DNA from: Flavobacterium quisquiliarum | GTDB taxonomy: Bacteria; Bacteroidota; Bacteroidia; Flavobacteriales; Flavobacteriaceae | Reading direction: 5' to 3' | NCBI RefSeq assembly: GCF_019308285.1 | Contig: NZ_WWEM01000039.1 | Coordinates: 124,001-188,000 of the forward strand | DNA: 64,000 nucleotides | Shown: piece by piece, positions 1-7,958 of the stretch | How positions within the stretch are numbered: the first letter of the stretch is position 1 | Layout: each line of letters opens with the position of its first letter | The notes under the pieces: generated by a model | Seen by the model: the letters and a program-made list of their open reading frames with translations, nothing else | Database searches by the model: none | What the model was told of the DNA's origin: nothing | Program-made: the position numbers and the translations under genes

Positions 1-578
1 TTTTTTTTCATTGCTTTAAAATACGCTGCACGGCTAAGCGGTTCGTATTCTTCCGTTTCTCCAAGCATCACCAGTTTATCATTATCTGTTTTTCTAAAAC
101 TGTAATTAGCTAAATTTCCGGTTCTGGTACAAACCGCATGCACTTTGGTTACATATTCTGCAGTAGCCATGAGTCCAGGCATTGGTCCAAAAGGATTTCC
201 TTTAAAATCCATATCCAAACCAGCAACGATTACACGAATTCCCTGATTGGCTAAATCATTACATACTGTAATAATTTCATCATCAAAAAACTGTGCTTCA
301 TCAATTCCGATCACATCACAGCCTTGTGCCAAAATTAAAATATTAGCAGCTGCTGGAACTGGTGTAGAACGAATCTCATTAGAATCATGAGACACTACCA
401 TTTCATCATGATAACGGGTATCGATAGCGGGTTTGAAGATTTCAACTCTTTGTTTGGCAAATTGCGCACGCTTTAATCTGCGGATTAACTCTTCGGTTTT
501 ACCCGAAAACATTGATCCACAAATAACTTCAATCCACCCAAATTGTTCTTTGTGATTTACTGTATTTTCGAGAAACAT
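1..578 (-). CDS. tdk: Thymidine kinase, type II (3' end beyond the window)
   Basis: Phosphorylates thymidine to dTMP with ATP in the nucleotide salvage pathway, in the cytoplasm. The reading frame runs leftward from the ATG at 576-578 and is still open at base 1, so about 192 residues are visible; the family is usually 190-220 residues, so little is missing. The P-loop GSMFSGKT is at residues 21-28, the catalytic Glu lies in DEAQFF (about residue 94), and the lasso-region sequence GLDMDFKGNPFGPMPGL is present. The usual zinc-ribbon Cys pair after VHAVC appears reduced (CTRTG), so the structural zinc site is partly degenerate. A -7-like box lies 91 bp upstream. The identification is firm. Confidence 0.95.
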   Translation of the reverse strand, partial: MFLENTVNHKEQFGWIEVICGSMFSGKTEELIRRLKRAQFAKQRVEIFKPAIDTRYHDEMVVSHDSNEIRSTPVPAAANILILAQGCDVIGIDEAQFFDDEIITVCNDLANQGIRVIVAGLDMDFKGNPFGPMPGLMATAEYVTKVHAVCTRTGNLANYSFRKTDNDKLVMLGETEEYEPLSRAAYFKAMKK

Positions 579-668
579 TTTGTATTTTTCTGCCTTTAAA
601 AATGAATAGTTTTTATTACTTTGTACTGGTAATAAATCGACGTAAAAATGTGCTGTTTTACATTTTTT

Positions 669-676
669 CAAAAGTA
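669..676 (-). promoter_or_regulatory. Candidate -7 promoter box for tdk
   Basis: Read on the minus strand this is TACTTTTG, matching the Bacteroidota -7 consensus TAnnTTTG. It lies about 90 bp upstream of the tdk start. The match is visible in the sequence; promoter activity is inferred. Confidence 0.4.
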
Positions 677-822
677 GAAAAATTTTATCAAATCGGAGAT
701 CGGCAAACGCTTATTAACAGAAATAAAAAATATCTTTAAAAGATCTCCAGATTTATTTAAGAATAAAGACTTTCAGACATTAATTACACTAAAATACCGT
801 ATTCACTATAATTTCAACAGTT

Positions 823-1848
823 ATGAAAAAAAAATTGGAAGCCGATTTAATCAGCATTGCACATCGAATTTTAAAGCTTAAAAATAAATCCGATATCAAT
901 CAATTGTATCTTGAAACTCAGAAATTATATGAAAAATTAGCGGTATTAAAATTTGTAGAAGAAAATTTCGACGCTGCAAAACCAACCATTGGGCAAGCTG
1001 ATATTACTAACGAATTGGAAACTCTTTTCAATAAAGAAGAAGAAATAGTTCCAACCGTAATTGAACTTGAGGCAGAAATCAAAGAAGAAACTCCAGTTGT
1101 AGAAGAAACAATTCTACTTGAAGAAAATGATTCACCTGAAATTATTGAAGAAGAAACAGCTGAAGTTATTGAAACTCCTGAGCCAGTAATAGAAGAAACT
1201 CCTGAGCCAATCGCGGCAGAAATTATCGAACCTGAACCTGAAGCTAAAAAAGAAATAGAGAAGGTAGAAGAATCTAAAAATACTGTTGAAGAACTTTCGT
1301 TTACAACTGTAAGTGATTTAAAACCAATTCCAGATTTTAAACCTGCATTTGAATTAGATACACAAGAAATCAAAGAAGACGTTAAAGAGGAAATTAAGGA
1401 AAATTCTAAAACTGACAATTCTGCTAAACCGACTATTTTATTCGAAGATTTTGGAATTAATTATGCTGATGCACAGTTTGTAAAAGTGGACAGTTTTGAA
1501 GCCGTGCCTCCTACTTCGACGCCATCAATTAACGATTTCAAAGAACCTAAAAAAGCAGAAACCGCTATTCTTGAAACTACATCTCAACCAAAAGCAGTTA
1601 GCCTAAACGAAAAATTATCCCGAGGATTCCACATTGATCTAAATGATAGAATTGCCTTTACCAAAAATCTTTTCGGAAACAGTACAGAAGATTACAGTCG
1701 TGTTTTAAACCAACTAATGACTTTTGATTCTTACAGCGAGGCAAAAGAATTTATTGAAAACATGGTAAAACCTGATTACAATAATTGGGATGGAAAAGAA
1801 GATTATGCTGAACGTTTTATGGGAATTATAGAAAAGAAATTCGCATAA
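823..1848 (+). CDS. Conserved hypothetical protein with an acidic Glu/Pro-rich middle
   Basis: Function not recognised. The protein has 341 residues in three zones: an N-terminal region of about 60 residues with helical character; a long low-complexity segment (about 70-160) rich in Glu, Pro, Ile and Thr with near-repeats of the type ETPEPVIEETPEPI; and a C-terminal segment (about 255-341) with ordinary composition that looks folded. There is no signal peptide or membrane segment, so it is probably cytoplasmic. It is divergent from tdk and 42 bp ahead of rsmI in the same direction, so cotranscription with rsmI is possible. The low-complexity region produces a long antisense frame that is not a gene. 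Confidence 0.75.
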   Translation: MKKKLEADLISIAHRILKLKNKSDINQLYLETQKLYEKLAVLKFVEENFDAAKPTIGQADITNELETLFNKEEEIVPTVIELEAEIKEETPVVEETILLEENDSPEIIEEETAEVIETPEPVIEETPEPIAAEIIEPEPEAKKEIEKVEESKNTVEELSFTTVSDLKPIPDFKPAFELDTQEIKEDVKEEIKENSKTDNSAKPTILFEDFGINYADAQFVKVDSFEAVPPTSTPSINDFKEPKKAETAILETTSQPKAVSLNEKLSRGFHIDLNDRIAFTKNLFGNSTEDYSRVLNQLMTFDSYSEAKEFIENMVKPDYNNWDGKEDYAERFMGIIEKKFA

Positions 1849-1890
1849 ACATTTCACTTTTTACAGCTCAAATTTTACGAATAAACAACT

Positions 1891-2610
1891 ATGTCAAAAT
1901 TATATATCGTTCCAACGCCAATTGGCAATCTTGAAGACATGACTTTCAGAGCCATTCGGGTTTTGAAAGAAGTCGATTTGATTTTGGCCGAAGATACCCG
2001 CACAAGCGGCAAACTATTGAAGCATTTTGAAATTGGCACGCACATGCACAGCCATCATATGCACAACGAGCACAAAACCATCGAAAACTTAATTGCCCGT
2101 TTAAAAGCTGGCGAAACCATTGCTTTGATTTCAGATGCTGGAACTCCGGCAATTTCTGATCCTGGATTTTTATTGACAAGAGCCTGTGTTGAAAATAAAA
2201 TCGAAGTAGAATGTCTTCCAGGCGCAACGGCTTTTGTCCCAGCTTTGGTAAATAGCGGACTCCCAAATGACAAATTTGTTTTTGAAGGTTTCCTGCCTGA
2301 TAAAAAAGGACGTCAGACTCGTTTTTTGGCTTTAGCCGAAGAAACCCGAACGATGATTTTATACGTTTCACCACACAAACTCGTTAAAACTTTGGCTGAA
2401 TTCATTCAGTATTTTGGAGAAGACAGACAAGTTTGCGTTTCTCGAGAATTATCAAAATTACACGAAGAGAATGTGCGCGGAACTGCAAAAGAAGTTCTGG
2501 CGCATTTTGAAAAAACCGCCCCGCGTGGCGAAATCGTCGTTGTCGTTGCTGGAAAAACCATAACAAAAGAGCCTAAGAAAAGTAAATTTTCTAAGGATGA
2601 AGAAGAATAA
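1891..2610 (+). CDS. rsmI: 16S rRNA (cytidine(1402)-2'-O)-methyltransferase
   Basis: Adds a 2'-O-methyl group to C1402 of 16S rRNA in the ribosomal P site, using S-adenosylmethionine. The 239-residue protein starts with MSKLYIVPTPIGNLEDMTFRA, the signature of the tetrapyrrole-methylase fold family to which RsmI belongs, followed by LILAEDTRTSGKLL, LISDAGTPAISDPG and CLPGATAFVPAL, all in the expected order. The C-terminus from about residue 215 is Lys-rich and slightly shorter than in Escherichia coli. It lies 42 bp after the acidic hypothetical gene. The identification is firm. Confidence 0.96.
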   Translation: MSKLYIVPTPIGNLEDMTFRAIRVLKEVDLILAEDTRTSGKLLKHFEIGTHMHSHHMHNEHKTIENLIARLKAGETIALISDAGTPAISDPGFLLTRACVENKIEVECLPGATAFVPALVNSGLPNDKFVFEGFLPDKKGRQTRFLALAEETRTMILYVSPHKLVKTLAEFIQYFGEDRQVCVSRELSKLHEENVRGTAKEVLAHFEKTAPRGEIVVVVAGKTITKEPKKSKFSKDEEE

Positions 2611-2616
2611 ATAATT

Positions 2617-2705
2617 ATTTCAGCCACAGATTGAAAGGATTAACACAGGTTAATTATAAAGTTTCGCACAAAATTAATTCGTGAATTCGTGGCAAAAAAA
2701 AAATC
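2617..2705. repeat. Intergenic repeat fragments between rsmI and hopJ
   Basis: Contains a GCCACAGATT-type segment at about 2622-2631, related to those at about 3113 and 10711, and a GAATTCGTGGCAAAAA segment at about 2680-2699, which matches the right arm of the inverted repeat at 24811-24888. These look like members of dispersed flavobacterial intergenic repeat families. Confidence 0.55.
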
Positions 2706-2716
2706 AAACTATAATC

Positions 2717-3061
2717 ATGAGCATTCAAGCCTTTTTAGAAAAAGTAAAACAAACTCCAACACAAATCACATTTCCAGAAACTATTGCCGTAATCGAAGAA
2801 AATTACAATTTTACACCAACCGCTTTTCAAAATGGAACACAGCACAATGCTGCTGGAGAAAATTCAGGTTCTTGTAAATTATTTTCTTTTGCAAAACTGC
2901 AAAATTTAAGCAAAGACGAAACTTTAGCTTGTTTTGGAGCATTTTATTTTGAAGAAGTTTTAGGAGATCCAAACGGAACAAATCACCAAAATATTAGAAA
3001 TTTCATCAACTTAGGCTGGGACGGAATTCAATTTGAAGGAAATGCTCTAGAAGCGAAGTAA
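2717..3061 (+). CDS. HopJ family protein
   Basis: A 114-residue protein starting MSIQAFLEKVKQTPTQITF and carrying the family features FTPTAFQNG, AGENSGSCKLFSFA, LACFGAFYFEEVL and NHQNIRNF. HopJ was named from a Pseudomonas type III secretion candidate, but the family is widespread in bacteria without such systems and its biochemical role is unknown. An upstream in-frame ATG at 2681 was rejected as the start because the region before 2717 consists of a dispersed intergenic repeat (a GAATTCGTGGCAAAA-type sequence) rather than family-conserved sequence. There is no signal peptide. No type III secretion genes are nearby, so an effector role is not supported here. Confidence 0.85.
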   Translation: MSIQAFLEKVKQTPTQITFPETIAVIEENYNFTPTAFQNGTQHNAAGENSGSCKLFSFAKLQNLSKDETLACFGAFYFEEVLGDPNGTNHQNIRNFINLGWDGIQFEGNALEAK

Positions 3062-3180
3062 CAAATGTCAGGCTGAGCGGAGTCGCAGCCCTTACAAAAC
3101 AAAATATTTTTGCCACAGATTTTACAGATTAAAAGGATTAAAAAAATCTGCCGTATCTGCAAAATCTGCGTGAAAAAATT
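3062..3180. repeat. Composite of short dispersed repeats after hopJ
   Basis: The gene-free stretch 3062-3398 begins with a TGTCAGGCTGAGCGGAGTCG segment (about 3066-3085). It continues with a GCCACAGATTTTACAGATT segment followed by a partly complementary AATCTGCCGTATCTGCAAAATCTGCG tract (about 3113-3172). Both resemble sequences repeated between genes in flavobacterial genomes. No coding potential is seen. The rest of the gap holds the 144 bp inverted-repeat element and a heptamer repeat described separately. Confidence 0.55.
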
Positions 3181-3324
3181 AAACACATAGAAACATAGAT
3201 TTTTATTTATGAATAAAAGAATTTAGAAAGAAAACTAGTTTCTAACACATAGTCAAAGTTATGTGAATTTATGCAAGTGAAACGCCTTTTTCAAGTTTCC
3301 AATAAGCTATGTTTCTATGTGTTT
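3181..3324. repeat. 144 bp MITE-like element with terminal inverted repeats, copy 1
   Basis: Begins AAACACATAGAAACATAG and ends with the exact reverse complement CTATGTTTCTATGTGTTT. The interior is non-coding. The whole element is closely similar, in inverted orientation, to 10798-10938, and more distantly to 48479-48616. It sits between hopJ and recJ and is followed by an A-run. Confidence 0.8.
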
Positions 3325-3362
3325 AAAAAAAAATTACCTATCAAGATTAAACGATTTCATAA

Positions 3363-3390
3363 ATCTGAAATCTAAGATCTAAAATCTACA
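3363..3390. repeat. Four-copy heptamer tandem repeat (ATCTAAA type) before recJ
   Basis: Four adjacent 7-mers read ATCTGAA, ATCTAAG, ATCTAAA and ATCTACA, ending 8 bp before the recJ start codon. A perfect 4 x 7 version (ATCTAAA) occurs between accB and accC at 34425-34452. Confidence 0.65.
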
Positions 3391-3398
3391 ATTAAAAA

Positions 3399-5102
3399 AT
3401 GCGTTGGACATTAAAACCAAAACCTTCTGAAGACAAAATCAAACATTTGGCCCAAGCTTTAAATGTTGAAGATTTTGTAGCAACGCTTTTGATTCAGCGC
3501 GGCATTGAAACTTTTGAAGATGCTAAGAATTTCTTTCGCCCTTCTTTAGAACATCTGCATGATCCGTATTTGATGAAAGATATGGACAAAGCCGTTGCGA
3601 GAATCGAAAAAGCGATTGAAAATCAGGAAAACATCTTGGTTTTTGGCGATTATGATGTGGACGGAACAACAGCGGTTTCTTTGGTTTCTTCGTATTTAAA
3701 ATCACATTATCCACATATTGCTACTTATATTCCGGATCGTTACGATGAAGGCTACGGAATCTCCTATAAAGGAATTGATTACGCTGACGACAACGGAATT
3801 TCCTTAATTATTGCTCTCGACTGCGGAATCAAATCGATTGATCATATTGCTTACGCGAAAGCGAAAAACATCGATTTTATTGTTTGCGATCACCACAGAC
3901 CTGGAGATTTTCTACCAGATGCAGTTGCTGTTTTAGATCCAAAAAGAGAGGATTGTAATTATCCTTATGATGAATTATGCGGTTGTGGTGTTGGGTTTAA
4001 ACTGATTCAAGCTTTAGGGCAAAATCGGAATCAAACTATAGAAGATCTGGTTCCATATTTAGACTTGGTTGCCACAGCAATTGCAGCCGATATTGTTCCG
4101 ATAACTGGAGAGAATCGAGTTTTGGCTTATTTCGGATTGAAGGTAATCAATAGTGAACCAAGACCTGGAATTAAAGCTTTGGTACATCAGGTAAAAAAGA
4201 AAGTTTTAGACATTACTGATGTTGTTTTTATTATTTCGCCACGAATTAATGCCGCAGGAAGAATCAAACACGGAAATCATGCTGTTGAATTGTTAACCGA
4301 ATTTGATTTTGAGCAAGCACAGCAATTCGCCTCAGAAATCGAACAATACAACGCCGACCGAAAAGATTTAGACAAAAAAATTACCAAAGAAGCATTTCAG
4401 CAGATTTTACAGAACAATGAAGAAGAACGATTTTCGACTGTCGTTTTTCAGGAAGACTGGCACAAAGGCGTTATCGGAATTGTCGCTTCAAGATTAATTG
4501 AAACCTATTATCGTCCGACTTTGGTTTTTACTAAAAGCGGCGACAAATACGCGGCTTCTGCCCGATCTGTAAAAGGCTTTGATGTTTACAATGCGCTCGA
4601 TGCATGTTCAGAACATTTAGAGCAATTTGGAGGTCACATGTATGCTGCAGGAATGACTTTAAAAGCGGAAAATTATCAGCTTTTTAAAGAAGCTTTTGAG
4701 AAATGCGTGCAAGAAACCATTCAACCCGAAATGCGAACTCCGGAAATCGAAATTGATGCCGAAATAAACTTCTCTGATATAACCCCAAAATTGATTCGGA
4801 TTTTAAAACAATTTGAACCTTTTGGACCACAAAATATGACACCTGTTTTTATGACTACAGATGTGAAAGATACTGGTTATGCCAAAACTCTAGGTGCAGA
4901 AGAAGAGCATTTAAGGCTTTTCGCGAAACAGTACAACTCAGACGGAATCGCTGCTATTGGATTTGGACTCGGAAAAAAACTAAACATAACACAAAATCAA
5001 AATCTGTTTCAATTGGCTTACACCATTGCCGAAAATGAATGGAATGGAACTGTTTCAACACAGCTTATGCTGAAAGATATTCGAACAAATGGAAGAAATT
5101 AA
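3399..5102 (+). CDS. recJ: Single-stranded-DNA-specific exonuclease RecJ
   Basis: A 5'-3' single-strand DNA exonuclease acting in recombination and mismatch or base-excision repair, with a DHH phosphoesterase fold. In the 567 residues the metal-binding motifs appear in order: VFGDYDVDGTTA (about 81-92), LDCGIKS, VCDHHRPGD with VLDPKRED, and in the DHHA1 half HKGVIGIVASRL and GGHMYAAGM, followed by an OB-like C-terminal part. The length is normal for the family. The last 14 bases overlap the start of the MFS transporter gene, so the two are probably translationally coupled. The A-rich sequence before the ATG suits a Bacteroidota start. Confidence 0.96.
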   Translation: MRWTLKPKPSEDKIKHLAQALNVEDFVATLLIQRGIETFEDAKNFFRPSLEHLHDPYLMKDMDKAVARIEKAIENQENILVFGDYDVDGTTAVSLVSSYLKSHYPHIATYIPDRYDEGYGISYKGIDYADDNGISLIIALDCGIKSIDHIAYAKAKNIDFIVCDHHRPGDFLPDAVAVLDPKREDCNYPYDELCGCGVGFKLIQALGQNRNQTIEDLVPYLDLVATAIAADIVPITGENRVLAYFGLKVINSEPRPGIKALVHQVKKKVLDITDVVFIISPRINAAGRIKHGNHAVELLTEFDFEQAQQFASEIEQYNADRKDLDKKITKEAFQQILQNNEEERFSTVVFQEDWHKGVIGIVASRLIETYYRPTLVFTKSGDKYAASARSVKGFDVYNALDACSEHLEQFGGHMYAAGMTLKAENYQLFKEAFEKCVQETIQPEMRTPEIEIDAEINFSDITPKLIRILKQFEPFGPQNMTPVFMTTDVKDTGYAKTLGAEEEHLRLFAKQYNSDGIAAIGFGLGKKLNITQNQNLFQLAYTIAENEWNGTVSTQLMLKDIRTNGRN

Positions 5103-6372
5103 ATCCAACAAACCTGATCCTTATCAGGCATTGCGTTATAGAGAATTCAATGTGTTTTTATTATTGCGTTTTGCGATGGTTTTTGCCTGGTCGATGCAGT
5201 TTATTGTAATTGAATGGGAAGTCTACAGTTTAACCAAGAATCCGCTTTCTTTAGGAATTATTGGTTTAATGGAGATTATTCCCGCCGTTTCAATGTCTTT
5301 GTTTGCAGGACACATAGTTGATCAAAGAGAAAAGAAAAGTTTGCTGGTAAAATGTATTTTAGGATTTTCTGTAATCAGTTTTGGGCTTTTCTTACTCACT
5401 TGGCCAAAAGTAATTGGAGGTTGGTCTACGCATCTTATTTTGTATTCGATTTATGCTTTAGTATTTTTTGGTGGAATCGTACGTTCTTTTATGGGACCAA
5501 CTATTTTTTCTCTTCTATCATTAATCATTCCTAAAAAAGTATATCCAAATGCTGCAACTTGGAGCAGCTCGGTTTGGCAGATTGGAGCTGTAATGGGACC
5601 AGCATTGGCGGGATTCTCTATTAATTGGATTGGAGTTCACTGGTCAATGTGTTTGGTCTTCGGATTCTCAATTCTTTCTTTAATTGCTTTATCGCAAATC
5701 AGTCAAAAACCAATCATAAATCCAAAAATGGGAGAATCTATAAAAGACAGCCTTATGGAAGGTTTAACTTTTGTATTTAAAAACAAAATTGTTCTTGGAG
5801 CATTATCACTTGATATGATTGCAGTACTATTTGGCGGTGCCGTTGCATTATTGCCCGTTTTTGCGCAAGACATCTTGAAAGTGGGTTCAGAAGGTTTCGG
5901 AATCCTAAGAGCCGCTCCTGCTGTAGGTGCTTTTATCACGATGCTTGTTTCTGCTTATGTGCCTTTGTATGAAAATGCAGGAAAGAAACTTTTAATTGCC
6001 ATTTTTGTTTTCGGATTATCAATCATCTTATTTGGACTTTCTACTTATTTTTGGCTTTCTGTTTTCGCTTTATTTTTAAGCGGATTGGCTGACGGAATTT
6101 CGGTAGTAATCCGTCAAACGATTTTACAGCTTAAAACTCCCGATCATATGCGTGGACGTGTAGGTGCTGTAAATTCGATTTTTGTTGGTTCTTCAAATGA
6201 ATTAGGTGCTTTTGAAAGCGGTGCAACTGCAAAATTGATGGGAGCCGTAACTTCAGTTGTTTTTGGAGGAAGTGTTACACTTTTAACCGTAATTGTAACA
6301 GCTTTAAAATCGCCAACATTTAGAAATTTAGATTTGAAAAGAGATATGGATGATCATAGTAAATTGGATTAA
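5089..6372 (+). CDS. MFS transporter (enterobactin exporter-like subfamily)
   Basis: A 427-residue integral inner-membrane protein with about 10-12 hydrophobic segments and the major facilitator loop features: GHIVDQREKKSL between segments 2 and 3 and DHMRGRVGAVNSIF late in the second half. The layout matches the drug or siderophore exporter subfamily (MFS_3/EntS-type), but the substrate cannot be read from the sequence. It starts inside the last codons of recJ and ends immediately before the start of the alpha/beta hydrolase gene (TAA directly followed by ATG), so recJ, this gene and the hydrolase probably form one transcript. Confidence 0.9.
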   Translation: MEEIKSNKPDPYQALRYREFNVFLLLRFAMVFAWSMQFIVIEWEVYSLTKNPLSLGIIGLMEIIPAVSMSLFAGHIVDQREKKSLLVKCILGFSVISFGLFLLTWPKVIGGWSTHLILYSIYALVFFGGIVRSFMGPTIFSLLSLIIPKKVYPNAATWSSSVWQIGAVMGPALAGFSINWIGVHWSMCLVFGFSILSLIALSQISQKPIINPKMGESIKDSLMEGLTFVFKNKIVLGALSLDMIAVLFGGAVALLPVFAQDILKVGSEGFGILRAAPAVGAFITMLVSAYVPLYENAGKKLLIAIFVFGLSIILFGLSTYFWLSVFALFLSGLADGISVVIRQTILQLKTPDHMRGRVGAVNSIFVGSSNELGAFESGATAKLMGAVTSVVFGGSVTLLTVIVTALKSPTFRNLDLKRDMDDHSKLD

Positions 6373-7287
6373 ATGAGATCATTCTTTCTTTATTTATTTT
6401 TGATCATATCTCTATTCGTACAAGGGCAAAATCTTTACATCAAAACTTACGGGAACGAGAAAAACAAACCTGTAATTTTCATTCACGGAGGCCCAAGTGG
6501 GAATGCTACTTTGTTCGAAGGAACAACTGCTCAAAATCTAGCCAATCAAGGTTTTTATGTTATTGCTTACGATCGTCGTGGCGAAGGAAGATCTACAGAT
6601 TCTAATGCAACTTTTACTTATGAAGAAGCTATTCAGGATTTAAATTCTATCTACTCAAAGTATCATTTGAAAAAGGCGGTTTTACTAAGTCATAGTTTTG
6701 GCGGTTTAGTGGCGACACTTTATGCTAATAAATATCCGCAGAAAATCAGCGCTTTAATTTTGGCAGGAGCTTTATTTTCGCAACAGGAAACTTACAATCA
6801 TATTTTAAGTTCTATTAAAAAAATACATGACGGCGATTCTAAAACACTTAATAAAATAGCTTACATAGAAAAACTTGATAAAAATTCTGCAGGATATCGA
6901 AAACATTGTTTTGATTTAGCAAGTGATGAAAATTACTTTAAAATGCCAAATCCTACTAAAGCATCCAAAAAGTTGTATGCTAATTATGAAGCCAGTGAAT
7001 TTTATAAAACGAATATCCGAAACAAAAATGCGCCTTTGCTTTTTTATCAAAACGAAAAACAAAATAATATCGACAGCCGACCTTTATTAAAGAAAATCAA
7101 AGCTGAAGGAGTTCCCATTTTGGCTATTTATGGAAAAGATGACGGCATTTTTTCATCGGCACAAATTCAATCTATAAAAGATATTGCTGGTGTAAATCAT
7201 TTTGCTTTTCTGGACAATTGTTCTCATTATCTTTTTGTAGATCAACAGAAAGAATTTCTTTCTAATATAAAGAAATGGCTTAAATAA
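6373..7287 (+). CDS. Secreted alpha/beta hydrolase (proline iminopeptidase-like)
   Basis: A 304-residue protein with an N-terminal signal peptide (MRSFFLYLFLIISLFVQGQ), so probably periplasmic. The alpha/beta-hydrolase features are FIHGGPSGNAT (oxyanion loop, HGGP as in prolyl iminopeptidase-like hydrolases), YDRRGEGRST, the nucleophile elbow SHSFGG, an acid in YGKDDGIF and the catalytic His in NCSHYLF. The substrate is unknown. The start codon directly follows the stop codon of the MFS gene. Transcription probably stops at the hairpin at 7346-7376. Confidence 0.88.
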   Translation: MRSFFLYLFLIISLFVQGQNLYIKTYGNEKNKPVIFIHGGPSGNATLFEGTTAQNLANQGFYVIAYDRRGEGRSTDSNATFTYEEAIQDLNSIYSKYHLKKAVLLSHSFGGLVATLYANKYPQKISALILAGALFSQQETYNHILSSIKKIHDGDSKTLNKIAYIEKLDKNSAGYRKHCFDLASDENYFKMPNPTKASKKLYANYEASEFYKTNIRNKNAPLLFYQNEKQNNIDSRPLLKKIKAEGVPILAIYGKDDGIFSSAQIQSIKDIAGVNHFAFLDNCSHYLFVDQQKEFLSNIKKWLK

Positions 7288-7294
7288 CTTTTTT

Positions 7295-7438
7295 TGAACC
7301 ATATAAGTGATATAAGTTCATTTAATATTGAAATTTATCAGATCAGCCTTCAGCTAAAAACTGAAGGCTTTTTTTATTATTCAATACTTCTCAAAATAAA
7401 ATCTCTTTAATATGAACTTATATCACTTATATGGTTCA
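7295..7438. repeat. 144 bp element with perfect 26 bp terminal inverted repeats
   Basis: Positions 7295-7320 and 7413-7438 are exact reverse complements over 26 bases (left arm begins TGAACCATATAAGTGATATA). The 92 bp interior holds a conventional hairpin terminator. It lies between two same-direction genes and encodes nothing. Its length matches the 3181-3324 element although the sequence differs. Confidence 0.85.
7346..7376 (+). terminator. Rho-independent terminator after the alpha/beta hydrolase
   Basis: The stem GCCTTCAG/CTGAAGGC with loop CTAAAAA is followed by seven T. It is nested inside the 26 bp inverted repeats. Confidence 0.85.
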
Positions 7439-7490
7439 TTTTTTTTTATTTTTTATGATTTTTTTATTTAGAATTAATTTAAATAATATT

Positions 7491-7498
7491 TATATTTG
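7491..7498 (+). promoter_or_regulatory. -7 promoter box TATATTTG
   Basis: Exact match to the Bacteroidota TAnnTTTG consensus, 20 bases before the start codon of the 118-residue gene. Confidence 0.6.
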
Positions 7499-7518
7499 TT
7501 GAAATAAAAGGATTTACG

Positions 7519-7875
7519 ATGAGAGAAATTGAACAGATATATCATAATAACTTTGGAATAGCTTTTTACTGGAAAGACCGAAACACTACTATTTCGGACA
7601 AAGTGCAATTGGTTTTTAAAGAAACCGGCTTTTATTTTACATTGGCTGAATTAAATCTTTTTTGCGATTTAATAGAAGATAGTATGATTGAAAATGCTTG
7701 CTGCGAAGCTTGCGAAATGAAATATTCCTGCCATAAATTCTTATTGAAAACACCTTGTAATTCGATTGATCTGGCTGTAAATATGACCGAATTAAAATCT
7801 ATTAAAGATTTAGTTGAAGGTTCTTTATTCAAAATCGAATTAGATGAATATATCTACGGAGTTGGAATGAATTAA
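7519..7875 (+). CDS. Conserved hypothetical protein with a Cys cluster
   Basis: A 118-residue soluble protein with no signal peptide; function not recognised. The notable feature is a cysteine- and histidine-rich stretch (about residues 58-72, of the form CCEACEMKYSCHK) that could bind a metal or be redox-active. The N-terminus (IYHNNFGIAFYWKD) and the segment VQLVFKETGFYFTLAEL look like beta-strands of a small compact domain. It has its own promoter box at 7491-7498 and lies 83 bp ahead of the cytochrome gene. Small proteins of this kind occur in Bacteroidota next to respiratory genes, but a link to the neighbouring cytochrome is only an inference. Confidence 0.75.
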   Translation: MREIEQIYHNNFGIAFYWKDRNTTISDKVQLVFKETGFYFTLAELNLFCDLIEDSMIENACCEACEMKYSCHKFLLKTPCNSIDLAVNMTELKSIKDLVEGSLFKIELDEYIYGVGMN

Positions 7876-7958
7876 GAAGCATTCTAAATATTTTAACAAC
7901 ATTTTTTCATTATTGAAATATATTTTGATTCAAATCAAAAAAAAGTATATTTACAGCA

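Noticed and set aside
456..474. TTTGGCAAATTGCGCA resembling a sigma-54 promoter
   Set aside because: It lies inside tdk coding sequence with no gene suitably placed downstream on the plus strand.
918..1418. Long Ser-rich open frame antisense to the acidic hypothetical gene
   Set aside because: It is the complement of GAA-rich codons (Glu read backwards gives Ser/Phe). Low complexity and no start context; a shadow of 823-1848.
1946..2374. 142-residue open frame antisense to rsmI
   Set aside because: It lies wholly inside a firm rsmI coding region in another frame and has an implausible composition.
2681..2716. Earlier in-frame start of the hopJ gene
   Set aside because: The extra 12 residues come from a dispersed intergenic repeat, not from the HopJ family.
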